This document shows positions 1-7,093 of a stretch of 18,764 nt of DNA, in pieces (within the stretch, counting starts at the first letter, position 1; the number at the start of each line of letters is the position of its first letter). Made by a program: the position numbers and the translations under genes. This DNA is from Kiritimatiellia bacterium. Lineage in GTDB: Bacteria > Verrucomicrobiota > Kiritimatiellia > RFP12 > UBA1067. Under the pieces are notes generated by a model. The model saw only the letters and a list, made by a program, of their open reading frames with translations. It had not been told where the DNA came from and did no database searches. The stretch is from assembly GCA_017547265.1 (NCBI GenBank), contig JAFYQC010000152.1, positions 1-18,764 on the forward strand. The letters are read 5' to 3'.

Positions 1-10
1 GCCCTAATAC

Positions 11-50
11 CTCTCTGCGTACTCTGCGCCCCTGCGCCTCTGCGTTAAAA
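11..50 (+). repeat. AACGCAGAG-family repeat, copy 1 (reverse orientation)
   Basis: A run of CTCTGCG/ACTCTGCGC units ends in GCGTTAAAA. Other copies of the same family lie at 11340-11451, 11478-11510, 13321-13355 and 17701-17740. It lies at the left edge of the window, directly before the truncated start of mnmG, and is itself stop-free in the mnmG frame. Confidence 0.8.
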
Positions 51-65
51 TCTGAACCTAACGAA

Positions 66-1145
66 ATGTTCCACGTGGAACAATCGCTTGGTGAACTGCC
101 TTGCTGGATGACTCATACTACGGAAGAAACGCATAGGATTATAAGGGAGAATCTAGGTGCTTCTGCACTCTATGGCGGTGCGATTGAGGGTACTGGCGTG
201 CGTTATTGCCCGTCAATTGAAGATAAAATAGTCAGATTTACTGATGCAAAGCAGCACCATGTGATGCTTGAACCGGAAGATTCCAAGGGAGAAGTTATTT
301 ATCCTAATGGCCTCTCCTGTAGTTTGCCGCGCGATGTTCAGGAAAAGATGGTGAGATCTGTGCCTGGTCTTGAGCATGCCGAATTCCTTGCTTATGCGTA
401 TGCAATCGAGTATGACGGTATTGATTCACGCGAGTTGAAACACTCCCTTGAGTCAAAGCGTATCGAGGGGCTATTCTTTGCCGGACAAATAAACGGAACC
501 ACTGGTTACGAAGAAGCGGCAACCCAGGGAATCATGGCCGGTATAAATGCCGCCCTAAAGGTTAAAGGGGAACCTCCACTTGTACTTAGCCGACAAGATG
601 CCTACATCGGTGTCTTGATTGACGATCTTGTAACGAAGGGTACAGACGAGCCATACAGGATGTTCACGAGCAGGGCAGAGCGTCGATTGATTTTGCGACA
701 GGACAATGCAAGGTTTAGATTGCTGGAAGCTGCAAAGAGGGTTGGCATACAGCCACTGGATTATTTGGAGGCAGTCTCACAGGTAAATGACTATCTCACC
801 AGCGCCGTAAGCGCGAAAGCACCAAGCACTAGTGCCGAAGGCACGAAAGCACCAATCTCTCGCTGGTTCACTGAAGAGGAGATAAAGGACGAACTAAAGA
901 TTATGCGACATTATGCGCCGTATATAGAACAAGAGAGGAAAGCGGCGGAAAAGGCGAAGATTGACGAAGCTATCGCGATTCCAAAGTGGCTTGATTATGA
1001 CAAATGCGGAGCAGTTAGGTACGAGAGCCGGGAGAAGCTGAAAAAGTGGCGTCCAGAAACGCTGGCCCAGGCAGCTCGCATTTCTGGTGTCAATCCCGCG
1101 GACATCGCGATCCTTGCGGTTATCATTAAGCGCGGCAAACACTGA
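66..1145 (+). CDS. mnmG: MnmG (GidA), C-terminal two thirds; 5' part missing or beyond the left edge
   Basis: MnmG works with MnmE to build the carboxymethylaminomethyl group on wobble uridine 34 of certain tRNAs, using FAD. The 359 residues align with roughly residue 245 to the end of the usual 620-630 residue protein. The family blocks [48 protein letters not shown] and [14 protein letters not shown] are all visible, as is the helical C-terminus with [16 protein letters not shown]. The N-terminal FAD-binding Rossmann part is absent. The frame has no stop between the ATG at 66 and the left edge, so the gene may simply be cut by the window; the region just upstream (11-50) is a dispersed repeat, where assemblies often break. 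A ten-residue period insertion sits at about residues 246-263. Base composition is more AT-rich than the following genes. Family is certain; whether the gene is intact is unknown. Confidence 0.85.
   Translation: MFHVEQSLGELPCWMTHTTEETHRIIRENLGASALYGGAIEGTGVRYCPSIEDKIVRFTDAKQHHVMLEPEDSKGEVIYPNGLSCSLPRDVQEKMVRSVPGLEHAEFLAYAYAIEYDGIDSRELKHSLESKRIEGLFFAGQINGTTGYEEAATQGIMAGINAALKVKGEPPLVLSRQDAYIGVLIDDLVTKGTDEPYRMFTSRAERRLILRQDNARFRLLEAAKRVGIQPLDYLEAVSQVNDYLTSAVSAKAPSTSAEGTKAPISRWFTEEEIKDELKIMRHYAPYIEQERKAAEKAKIDEAIAIPKWLDYDKCGAVRYESREKLKKWRPETLAQAARISGVNPADIAILAVIIKRGKH
67..82. promoter_or_regulatory. parS-like ParB-binding site
   Basis: TGTTCCACGTGGAACA is a perfect 16-bp palindrome matching the bacterial parS consensus TGTTNCACGTGNAACA (established knowledge). 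Chromosomal parS sites cluster near oriC, and this one is about 2.7 kb from the origin-like spacer after dnaA. It overlaps the first in-window ATG of mnmG and encodes FHVEQ in that frame. No parA or parB gene is in the window, so binding is inferred. Confidence 0.8.
801..855 (+). repeat. Two in-frame 25-nt hairpin repeats inside mnmG
   Basis: Two copies (801-825 and 831-855) with a 30-nt period share the pattern AGYGCC..., GAAAGCACCAA. Each carries its own small hairpin: GCGC/GCGC in the first and GTGCC-GAA-GGCAC in the second, so the arms differ but stay complementary. Together they encode two ten-residue units ([10 protein letters not shown] and [10 protein letters not shown]) in a poorly conserved linker of MnmG. 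Confidence 0.65.
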
Positions 1146-1180
1146 TCCAGCGTAAAGAGATTATGTATCATGGACAAAAG

Positions 1181-1203
1181 TTATCAACATTAGTTGTAGA
1201 TAA
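1181..1203. promoter_or_regulatory. Two candidate DnaA boxes upstream of dnaA
   Basis: TTATCAACA (1181-1189) and TGTAGATAA (1195-1203, reverse of TTATCTACA) each differ by one base from the E. coli box TTATCCACA. They lie in the 147-bp spacer between mnmG and dnaA, where DnaA commonly autoregulates. Function is inferred. Confidence 0.5.
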
Positions 1204-1231
1204 GTGGTAGACATAAGAAGATTTCTTTCGA

Positions 1232-1261
1232 ATGACGGTTCTGCGGTGTTTTTGCTATATT
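1232..1261 (+). promoter_or_regulatory. Candidate dnaA promoter
   Basis: An extended -10 (TGC followed by TATATT, 1256-1261) lies 18 bp after ATGACG (1232-1237), a partial -35. The expected start near 1268 gives a leader of about 25 nt to the ATG at 1293. It also overlaps the TTG at 1260, which argues against that TTG as the start codon. Confidence 0.5.
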
Positions 1262-1292
1262 GCTCACGTCACTTTGGAAAATCAGGTATAAG

Positions 1293-2708
1293 ATGAGCAA
1301 CGAAACTATAGACATGGTCTCGAAAGGACTATGGGACCGCGCGCAGACGATATGCATCACGATGATGCAGGGGGAGACGAAGCGCAGCAGGGCCGAGAGA
1401 AATTTTTCGATGATTCAATCTGTCGTGCGCGATGGAGACACTTTCAAAATCCTTGCGCTCAACAAGATGTCCGCGGACATTCTCGAAAGGGAATATGCGG
1501 AAGACCTAAAGAAGAGTTTTCTCCTCGCCGGCGCCGATCCCAACATCAAGATCGAATTCTCGTTTGACGAAAACGCCAAGCCCGCCATTATAGTGCCGAA
1601 GGCGAACACCGTCGTCGAGAAAACTAAAACGGGTCGCATCCATACATTCATCTCCACGATGCCACTCAAAGAGTATTACACCTTTGAGGAGTTCGTTGAG
1701 GGTCCGTCGAACAGCTACGTTCTCGCGGCTGCGAAGGGTGTTGCGAAGAACCCAGGGCAGAAGGGACTCAATCCTCTTTTCATTCACGGAGGCACCGGTC
1801 TCGGCAAGACTCACATCATGCAGGCGATCGGCAACGAAGTCAAGCGCAACAATCCGATGGCGGCCGTATGCTATCTGACTGCTGAAGTGTTCCTCAACGA
1901 ATACGTCAACGCGATGACTCAGAACAGTCTTCAGACTTTCCGCGACCGCTACAGGAAGATCGACGTTCTTCTCATCGACGATATCCAGTTCATTACGACG
2001 AACATGAGGAACTTCCAAGAAGAGTTCTTCAATACGTTCAACACTCTCACTGGCGCCGACAAGCAAATCGTAATAACTTCCGATGTCGCTCCTAAAGATC
2101 TTCCCGGAATCGAGGAACGACTCATCTCTCGCTTCGAAGGTGGAATGCTCCAGGAGATAGAGTCTCCGGCCTACGAAACTCGTCTCGCGATTCTCAAGAA
2201 AAAGTCGGAAGGCATGGTTCCTGAAGTTTCAGACTCTACTCTAAAATTCATCGCTGCAAACATTAAGAGCCACGTGCGCGCGATGGAAGGAGCTCTTGGC
2301 AAGGTAAACATCTTCGCCAACCGAGATCCTTCAATGGTGCTCACCGACGAAGTCCTTTCATATATATTGAAGGACTTCATCGAGAAGGAAAAGAGCAGGA
2401 AGAAACTTACTGTAGACGAAGTGCAGAACTGCGTCTGCAAGAAGTATGCAGTCAGCATGCAGCAGATTCTTTCTCCAGAGCGCACTCAGTCTATCGTCAC
2501 TCCTCGTCAGCTTGCAATGTACATCTCAAGGAAGTTCACAACAAGAAGTCTTCCTGAGATAGCGAAGAAGTTCGAGAAGAGCCACGCAACTATCATACAT
2601 GGCGTTAAAAACATCGCAAAGCGTCTCGACGTTGAACCTGAACTTAGGGCTTCTCTCGACGAAATACTCTCAGATCTCGGCTGTTCAATGAAAGACATGG
2701 TTGGTTGA
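1293..2708 (+). CDS. dnaA: Chromosomal replication initiator DnaA
   Basis: DnaA is the AAA+ ATPase that binds DnaA boxes and opens oriC. I chose ATG 1293 (471 aa), preceded by AGG at 1284-1286. An upstream TTG at 1260 would add 11 residues but lies within the likely -10. Domain I covers about residues 1-80, followed by a short linker. The AAA+ core has Walker A GGTGLGKT at 166-173 and Walker B LLIDDIQ at about 226-232; the sensor region reads ERLISRFEGGM. The C-terminal DNA-binding domain has SIVTPRQLAMYISRKF and SLPEIAKKF. The usual signature GGRDHTTV is replaced by FEKSHATI: Asp becomes Ser430 and the first Thr becomes Ala432, while His431 and Thr433 remain. This fits the altered boxes next to the gene. 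dnaN follows after the origin-like spacer. Confidence 0.96.
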   Translation: MSNETIDMVSKGLWDRAQTICITMMQGETKRSRAERNFSMIQSVVRDGDTFKILALNKMSADILEREYAEDLKKSFLLAGADPNIKIEFSFDENAKPAIIVPKANTVVEKTKTGRIHTFISTMPLKEYYTFEEFVEGPSNSYVLAAAKGVAKNPGQKGLNPLFIHGGTGLGKTHIMQAIGNEVKRNNPMAAVCYLTAEVFLNEYVNAMTQNSLQTFRDRYRKIDVLLIDDIQFITTNMRNFQEEFFNTFNTLTGADKQIVITSDVAPKDLPGIEERLISRFEGGMLQEIESPAYETRLAILKKKSEGMVPEVSDSTLKFIAANIKSHVRAMEGALGKVNIFANRDPSMVLTDEVLSYILKDFIEKEKSRKKLTVDEVQNCVCKKYAVSMQQILSPERTQSIVTPRQLAMYISRKFTTRSLPEIAKKFEKSHATIIHGVKNIAKRLDVEPELRASLDEILSDLGCSMKDMVG

Positions 2709-2966
2709 AAAAAGGTAGAAACATTGTAGACAACTGGCAATCCTATCTACAGAAAAAAGAGATATCAAAGAAAATGAAATTTCAGTTGAAAGAATGTCTA
2801 CAGGCAAGGAGTGAATCAAACCCTTGTTTTTCAGGGACTTTCTTCACTTGTCTACATTGTCTACAAATCTAATAAGTATAATTTCCTCTATTTTAAAAAC
2901 AACATTAATATGATAAAATCTCCGGTGTGAAGGCAACAGGTCCTTAGCACAGAAAGGAAAGAAAAA
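2709..2966. other. Candidate oriC between dnaA and dnaN
   Basis: This 258-bp spacer holds five 9-mers of one pattern: TGTAGACAA (2725-2733, reverse of TTGTCTACA), CTATCTACA (2743-2751), ATGTCTACA (2794-2802), and two back-to-back TTGTCTACA (2848-2856 and 2857-2865). An AT-rich stretch (about 2866-2920) follows the tandem pair, as expected for an unwinding element. The motif departs from TTATCCACA at positions 3 and 6. A dnaA-dnaN spacer with clustered boxes is a classical origin layout; activity is inferred. Confidence 0.75.
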
Positions 2967-4061
2967 ATGAAATTCAAGGTTATCAGGTCAAAGTTCATAG
3001 AAGGGCTCAAGAGCGTACAGAACATCGTCGCAGGAAAGGGATCGCTTCCAATCTTGCAGAACGTGATGATCGAAGGAAAGGGAAACTCGATCAAGCTTAC
3101 GACAACCGACCTGGACATATCGATCAAGTCAGAGGTAGAGTGCGAAATAATAGAAGAAGGAAATACCACTCTTCCCGTAAAGCTTCTTTTCACTTCCGTA
3201 ACGAAGGCAGCTGAAGGCGAAGTAGTAGTCGAATGCGATTCCCAGGAAAGGGCGACGATAAAGGCTGGCAGCGCTCGCTTCAAACTTCAGGGAATGCCTG
3301 CTTCGGAATTTCCCGTCATTCCTGAAGACGGTGAAGCTTACATGTATTCGATTCCCCAGGTGACGATAAGGGAAATGCTTCGCAAGACTGCATACGCCGC
3401 GTCGCAGGACGACACTCGCCGCACGCTCAAGGGAGTGCTCATGAGCTTCAAGGACGAAAAGCTCACAATGGTTGCTACTGACGGCCGTCGTCTTGCTCTC
3501 GTTGAGAACGAACTTGAATTTCCAAAGGCAGCAGAGAAGGACATCGTGCTTCCCTCGAAGGCAGTTGCAGAGCTTCAGCGTTCTCTCGCGACCGAAGGAG
3601 AGGTTTCGATCATGGTGAAGAAGAGCCAGATTTGCTTCACTCTCGGAAGCGTCCAGATTTACTCGAAGCTGATGGACGACACTTATCCGAACTACCGCCA
3701 GGTCATTCCGAAAGAGTGCGCCGAGCAGATAGTAATCGACCGTCTACTTCTTCTCAACGCTCTCGACCGCGCGAGCGTCATGACGATAGACGAAGCTCAT
3801 TCGACGAAGCTCATCTTCGAGGCGAATCGCCTCACCGTCACGTCTGCCGCTTCTGAAATCGGAGAAGCGAAGGACGAAGTGCCGATCAAGTATGCCGGCG
3901 AGAAGATTGAGATAATGTTCAACCCCAACTATGTCATGGATCCCCTCAAGGCGATCGACGACGACGAAGTAACAATCGGTCTCAACAACGGTCACAGCCC
4001 TGCCGTGATAAGGTGCAGCATTCCGTTCCTCTACGTTCTCATGCCGCTTAGAATAAACTAA
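2967..4061 (+). CDS. dnaN: DNA polymerase III beta subunit (sliding clamp)
   Basis: DnaN forms the dimeric ring that tethers DNA polymerase III and many repair partners to DNA. The 364 residues match the usual 365-380, with three repeated clamp domains. Recognisable blocks are KGSLPILQNVMIE near residue 24, TTDLDISI near 46, SEFPVIPE near 112, YAASQDDTRRTLKGVL and ATDGRRLAL in the middle, and DDTYPNYRQVIP in the third part. The C-terminus FLYVLMPLRIN is a close version of the family ending YVVMPMRL, which lines the partner-binding pocket. AGGA at 2955-2958 is 8 nt before the ATG. The only break from dnaA is the origin-like spacer. Nothing looks damaged. Confidence 0.97.
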   Translation: MKFKVIRSKFIEGLKSVQNIVAGKGSLPILQNVMIEGKGNSIKLTTTDLDISIKSEVECEIIEEGNTTLPVKLLFTSVTKAAEGEVVVECDSQERATIKAGSARFKLQGMPASEFPVIPEDGEAYMYSIPQVTIREMLRKTAYAASQDDTRRTLKGVLMSFKDEKLTMVATDGRRLALVENELEFPKAAEKDIVLPSKAVAELQRSLATEGEVSIMVKKSQICFTLGSVQIYSKLMDDTYPNYRQVIPKECAEQIVIDRLLLLNALDRASVMTIDEAHSTKLIFEANRLTVTSAASEIGEAKDEVPIKYAGEKIEIMFNPNYVMDPLKAIDDDEVTIGLNNGHSPAVIRCSIPFLYVLMPLRIN

Positions 4062-4101
4062 AGTTCGAAGTTTAAAGTTCAGAGAAGTTGAAAGTCTAAA
4101 G
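4062..4101 (+). repeat. Short GTTTAAAGTTCA-type repeat after dnaN
   Basis: The 48-bp gap after dnaN is built from variants of AAGTTTAAAGTTCA (AGTTCGAAGTTTAAAGTTCAG, then AAGTTGAAAGTCTAAAG). The same string recurs at 16066-16081 after the ABC ATPase gene. It is short and AT-rich, sits between co-directional genes, and no function is visible. Confidence 0.5.
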
Positions 4102-4109
4102 GGTGGACT

Positions 4110-5354
4110 ATGAAGCTGTGGACCGATAGTAATTATCCGATTATAATTTCGTGCGCGAAGGAACTTTCGCGCTGGACAGAGATAGAAGTGATCGACATGG
4201 GTTATCACCCTATCGAAGTCACCGAGAACACGGTCGTCATACGCGGGTCGATGAGAGACGTGATGAAGCTTAACCTTCGTCTTCGCACTGCGCATCGCGT
4301 GCTTGTTCCGCTTCTCAGAACTACTTGCTACAACATAAAGGATCTTTATGAAGCCGCGCGCTCGATAGACTGGGAAAACCTCATCGAGGCCGACGGCTAT
4401 TTCTCTGTCTCTTCAATTGTCCACAACTTCACGATACGCGATACGCGCATTCCATCTCTCTATACGAAAGACGCAATCGCAGACCGCATGCGCGAAAAGT
4501 GCCAGCGCCGTCCCGACTCGGGCGGCGAGAACAAGGGCGCGGCAGTGTTCGTATACTGGGAGCGCGACGAAGCGATAATCTATCTCGACACTTCGGGCGA
4601 GCCGCTTTCGAAACGCGGCTACAGGAAGATACCCGGCTCCGCGCCTATGCAGGAGACTCTTGCGGCGGCATGCATTATGGCGCTCAAGTGGGACGGCAAG
4701 ACTCCTTTCGTCTCTCCGATGTGCGGCTCCGGAACGCCCGCCATAGAAGCTGCGATGATCGCGATGAACAGGGCGCCAGGTTCGCTCAAGGGTCACTTTG
4801 CGTTTCAGTCGGTGAAGGGATACAGCAACATCATTCCCGGCGAAAGCGCTCCTCGTGTCGCGCCGCGCCAGCATGTTGGCGCGAGCCCCGAGCAGATCTG
4901 GAAAGAGATAGTGATGGACGCAATCGCGGAGGAAAAGAAAGAAGGGCTTCCTCCGATCATCGCGACCGACATATCTCCCGAAGCAGTCGACAACGCTCAT
5001 TCAAACGCGATTTCCGCCGGTGTTTCGCAGTGCATCACATTCAAGGCGTGCGACTTCGCAGATACTCCCATTCCCGAATCGGATGCTTCTCCGCGTGGTG
5101 TCGTGTTCTTCAACCCAGAGTACGGCATCCGCCTCGGCACGTTCGATGAGCTTGCACCGGTCTACGAGCGCATAGGAACTTTCATGAACGAGAAGTGCAG
5201 CGGGTATACCGGCGGCCTCATCACCGGCAATCCCGACCTCGCGCGTCTCGTAAACCTCTACTACAGGACAAGGATACCGTTTTTCAACGGACCTATCGAC
5301 TGCCGGCTGTTCGTGTATCCCGGCTGTGAACTCAAAGGACAGAATGTCAAATGA
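4110..5354 (+). CDS. THUMP-domain class I RNA methyltransferase (RlmL N-half / YpsC type)
   Basis: The 414-residue protein has the layout of the THUMP plus UPF0020 methyltransferases that make N2-methylguanosine in rRNA, such as the N-terminal half of E. coli RlmL and B. subtilis YpsC. An N-terminal THUMP region covers about residues 45-155 (LRLRTAHRVLVPL). The SAM-binding motif is SPMCGSGTPAIEAA near 202-215, IIATDISPEAVDNA follows near 288, and the catalytic loop reads NPEYG near 335. The canonical forms are DPxCGSGT and NPPYG, so an Asp and a Pro of key motifs are replaced; whether this marks a subfamily or altered activity I cannot tell. About 20 extra residues (roughly 240-262) are encoded by a palindrome-containing stretch. 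It starts 48 bp after dnaN and overlaps the next gene by ATGA. Confidence 0.8.
   Translation: MKLWTDSNYPIIISCAKELSRWTEIEVIDMGYHPIEVTENTVVIRGSMRDVMKLNLRLRTAHRVLVPLLRTTCYNIKDLYEAARSIDWENLIEADGYFSVSSIVHNFTIRDTRIPSLYTKDAIADRMREKCQRRPDSGGENKGAAVFVYWERDEAIIYLDTSGEPLSKRGYRKIPGSAPMQETLAAACIMALKWDGKTPFVSPMCGSGTPAIEAAMIAMNRAPGSLKGHFAFQSVKGYSNIIPGESAPRVAPRQHVGASPEQIWKEIVMDAIAEEKKEGLPPIIATDISPEAVDNAHSNAISAGVSQCITFKACDFADTPIPESDASPRGVVFFNPEYGIRLGTFDELAPVYERIGTFMNEKCSGYTGGLITGNPDLARLVNLYYRTRIPFFNGPIDCRLFVYPGCELKGQNVK
4828..4900 (+). repeat. Possible palindromic insertion in the methyltransferase gene
   Basis: An imperfect 20-bp palindrome, CGCGCCAGCATGTTGGCGCG (4865-4884), lies in a segment encoding residues that the RlmL/YpsC family lacks between FAFQ..KG and the IWKEI helix. 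I see no second copy in the window, so insertion is inferred from the protein comparison only. Confidence 0.35.
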
Positions 5355-6031
5355 ACTTCGAAGAATTCCTTAATGACGCCGCGCCAAAGGCGCAGGCCAA
5401 CGAACAGCCAGCCGAAGAGGTTGCTGATGAGGTTGAAGAAGAAGTCGTGGTCGACAGCATCGACGTGCAGAAGGCGGTTGTCGAAGCTCTTGCCGCCGAC
5501 AAGGCAGAGCAGGCGGAGACCATTTCCGCGCTTCGCGCCGAAAACGCAGAGCTTAAGAAAAGCATTAACGAATTGAAGAAGAGCATCTCTGATCTTACCG
5601 ACCGGGCTGAACTTGCAAAGAAGCAGTTGCTCGACCAGAAAGCGGCGCTCGAGAAAGTTGGTGACGTTCTTGCAACGAACGCCGACAACGGACTTTCAAA
5701 CAAGGTGGCGCTTCTTGATCGCGACATCGACGTTCCCGACCGCTTCACCGGCGAGACGCGCGATCACGTGCTTGAAGTCGTGCGCGAGGCGCGCGACAAA
5801 GCCGAGGCGGAAGGGCGTCTTAGGCGCGCGCAAGTGCTTGAGGGCGTTCTTGCCGCAAACGAGCCCGAGGGAACGCTTGCGAAGAAGCGCGCAAATCTCG
5901 AAAAGCTTTTTGCCGACAATGGTAACTTAGTTTCCGGTCCGGTTATTGCCGAACTCGAGAAGATGGGCATTTCCCACAAGAATGGGGAAGAGTACCTGTT
6001 GCCTGCCGAAATCGTCAAGCGCAATTATTAA
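5351..6031 (+). CDS. Acidic coiled-coil protein of unknown function
   Basis: I do not recognise this 226-residue protein. The first 40 residues are acidic and low in complexity (EEVADEVEEEVVVD). Residues about 40-110 form a predicted coiled coil with heptad-like leucines (ISALRAENAELKKSINELKK). The remaining half is a basic-acidic helical region containing DVPDRFTGETRDHVLEVVRE and ends in PAEIVKRNY. There is no signal peptide or membrane segment, so it is probably cytoplasmic. The ATG overlaps the methyltransferase stop as ATGA, so the two are likely co-translated; this places it in the dnaA-dnaN neighbourhood without revealing a role. Codon use matches the neighbours and it looks real. Confidence 0.75.
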   Translation: MNFEEFLNDAAPKAQANEQPAEEVADEVEEEVVVDSIDVQKAVVEALAADKAEQAETISALRAENAELKKSINELKKSISDLTDRAELAKKQLLDQKAALEKVGDVLATNADNGLSNKVALLDRDIDVPDRFTGETRDHVLEVVREARDKAEAEGRLRRAQVLEGVLAANEPEGTLAKKRANLEKLFADNGNLVSGPVIAELEKMGISHKNGEEYLLPAEIVKRNY

Positions 6032-6049
6032 TAAGCCAATTGATATTTA

Positions 6050-6106
6050 ATCAACAATATCAACAACATTGTGAACATTGTTTATATTATTGTTGATAAT
6101 GTTGAT
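6050..6106. promoter_or_regulatory. Symmetric operator-like array of ATCAACA half-sites
   Basis: Two forward ATCAACA sites (6050-6056 and 6059-6065) face two reverse TGTTGAT sites (6091-6097 and 6100-6106). Both pairs have a 9-bp period and share one exact centre of symmetry at 6078. The array ends 10 bp before the -35 of the XRE regulator gene, so autoregulation is the simplest reading. TGTTGATAA at 6091-6099 also equals the DnaA-box-like 9-mer upstream of dnaA. Confidence 0.55.
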
Positions 6107-6116
6107 ATTAGACCCC

Positions 6117-6145
6117 TTGATAGTTGATAAAATAAAGTCCATAAT
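6117..6145 (+). promoter_or_regulatory. Promoter of the XRE regulator gene
   Basis: TTGATA (6117-6122), a 17-bp spacer and CATAAT (6140-6145) make a good sigma-70-type promoter. Transcription would begin near 6152, about 3 nt before the TTG start at 6155, which implies a leaderless message. Confidence 0.55.
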
Positions 6146-6154
6146 ATCGCCGCT

Positions 6155-6637
6155 TTGAAAAACCTGAATCCAGAGTTCTGCAAAAACGTCAAGTTGGCTC
6201 GCCGTGAGGCGGGGTTGACCCAGGGGCAGCTTGCGACCGAAGTCGGTTGCAAGCAGTCGGCGCTTTCTATGTTTGAGCAGGGCGATGGAACGAAGCTGAA
6301 CGACGAGGTTATCGAGAAGCTGGCGAAGAAGTTCAATCTTTCGCTCACACCGTCAGTCTCTCCCGCTCAAGTCAACACGCCCCCACTTCCCAACTTACCC
6401 ACGCCCCCACTTCACCGCGGTTTTTGCCCGAATCCACACTGCCCGACTAACAAGGAATATTTCGTCGAGGAGATTCGGCTTTTCCTTCCCGACAGAGAGG
6501 CGGCCGATCCCGTCGGCGGGAAGTATTGCGCGATGTGCGGTGAGCTTTTAGAGAGGATGTGCCCGAATTGCGGCGCGCCTGTCCACGCCGGTGCAATCTG
6601 TTCCCTCTGCGGCCAGCCCTACATCTCTGCGCTGTAG
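6155..6637 (+). CDS. XRE-family regulator with C-terminal zinc ribbon
   Basis: The 160-residue protein starts with TTG (6155). It has no Shine-Dalgarno sequence and the -10 lies only 9 nt upstream, so translation is probably leaderless. Residues about 8-62 are a Cro/C1-type helix-turn-helix (LARREAGLTQGQLATEVG followed by QSALSMFEQG). A proline-rich linker carries the duplicated phrase TPPLPNL/PTPPLH, encoded by a 13-bp direct repeat (ACGCCCCCACTTC). The C-terminal half has four cysteine pairs, CPNPHC, CAMC, CPNC and CSLC, typical of a double zinc ribbon. It probably binds DNA and may repress itself through the symmetric half-sites upstream. The zinc part may bind a partner; its role is unknown. 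Similar HTH plus zinc-ribbon proteins are common and mostly uncharacterised. Confidence 0.75.
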   Translation: MKNLNPEFCKNVKLARREAGLTQGQLATEVGCKQSALSMFEQGDGTKLNDEVIEKLAKKFNLSLTPSVSPAQVNTPPLPNLPTPPLHRGFCPNPHCPTNKEYFVEEIRLFLPDREAADPVGGKYCAMCGELLERMCPNCGAPVHAGAICSLCGQPYISAL

Positions 6638-6651
6638 GCGACGGCCCATTT

Positions 6652-6666
6652 GTGGTATAATACCAC
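6652..6666 (+). promoter_or_regulatory. Extended -10 promoter within a palindrome
   Basis: The extended -10 TGG-TATAAT (6653-6661) is embedded in the odd-length palindrome GTGGTAT-A-ATACCAC. Initiation would fall near 6668, next to the ATG at 6670, and no Shine-Dalgarno sequence is present. The palindrome could be an operator covering the promoter. Confidence 0.55.
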
Positions 6667-6669
6667 CTT

Positions 6670-6942
6670 ATGAAAAAGATTATCATTACCGTCATCGGTA
6701 AGGATGCAGTCGGCATTCTCGCAAAGACCTGCACCTACCTCGCCAAGGAGCATATCAACATTCTCGACATCAGCCAGACCGTCACCGGCGGTTTCTTCAA
6801 CATGATGATGATCGTCGACGCGGCGAAGTACAAGAAGACCTTCGACAAGCTCGGCGCGGAACTTGCCCGCCTTGGAACCGGCATGGGCATGAGGATCCGC
6901 TGCCAGAAGAGCGAGATTTTCGAGAAGATGCATCGTGTGTGA
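6670..6942 (+). CDS. ACT-domain protein (UPF0237 family)
   Basis: This 90-residue protein is a single ACT domain of the GcvR-like type. It opens with MKKIIITVIGKDAVGILAKT, carries NILDISQTVTGGFFNMMMIVD in the second strand-helix unit, and ends in MGMRIRCQKSEIFEKMHRV, close to the UPF0237 consensus. ACT domains usually bind amino acids and control partner proteins. In many Firmicutes this small protein is encoded next to a UPF0210 protein (established genomic context), and the same pair occurs here, separated by a repeat element. The start is supported by a strong -10 just upstream and the message looks leaderless. The ligand is unknown. Confidence 0.88.
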   Translation: MKKIIITVIGKDAVGILAKTCTYLAKEHINILDISQTVTGGFFNMMMIVDAAKYKKTFDKLGAELARLGTGMGMRIRCQKSEIFEKMHRV

Positions 6943-6961
6943 GAAGGGAATGGTTAAATTT

Positions 6962-7060
6962 GGTAGGGACGCGTTTCCAACGCGTCCGCGGACGGCACGT
7001 ATCCCCCGAGCGAAGCGAGCCGCGTCAGCGGTCGCTAGAGGGGTGAGTGCCGCCCCTACC
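6962..7060 (+). repeat. GGTAGGG palindromic element, 99-nt nested form, intergenic
   Basis: It starts GGTAGGG and ends CCCTACC. The first hairpin is ACGCGT-TTCC-AACGCGT. Instead of the second hairpin it carries a nested module (about 6995-7050, GTATCCCCCGAGCGAAGCGA...) closed by GGCAC/GTGCC. It lies between the ACT gene and the UPF0210 gene and leaves the UPF0210 start free. Confidence 0.9.
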
Positions 7061-7093
7061 AAGAAAAATTGAAACCAGGAATACGGAATTAAG

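Noticed and set aside
1260..1292. TTG at 1260 as the DnaA start
   Set aside because: It lies in the probable -10 box and has no ribosome binding site; the ATG at 1293 has AGG at good spacing and starts at normal domain I.
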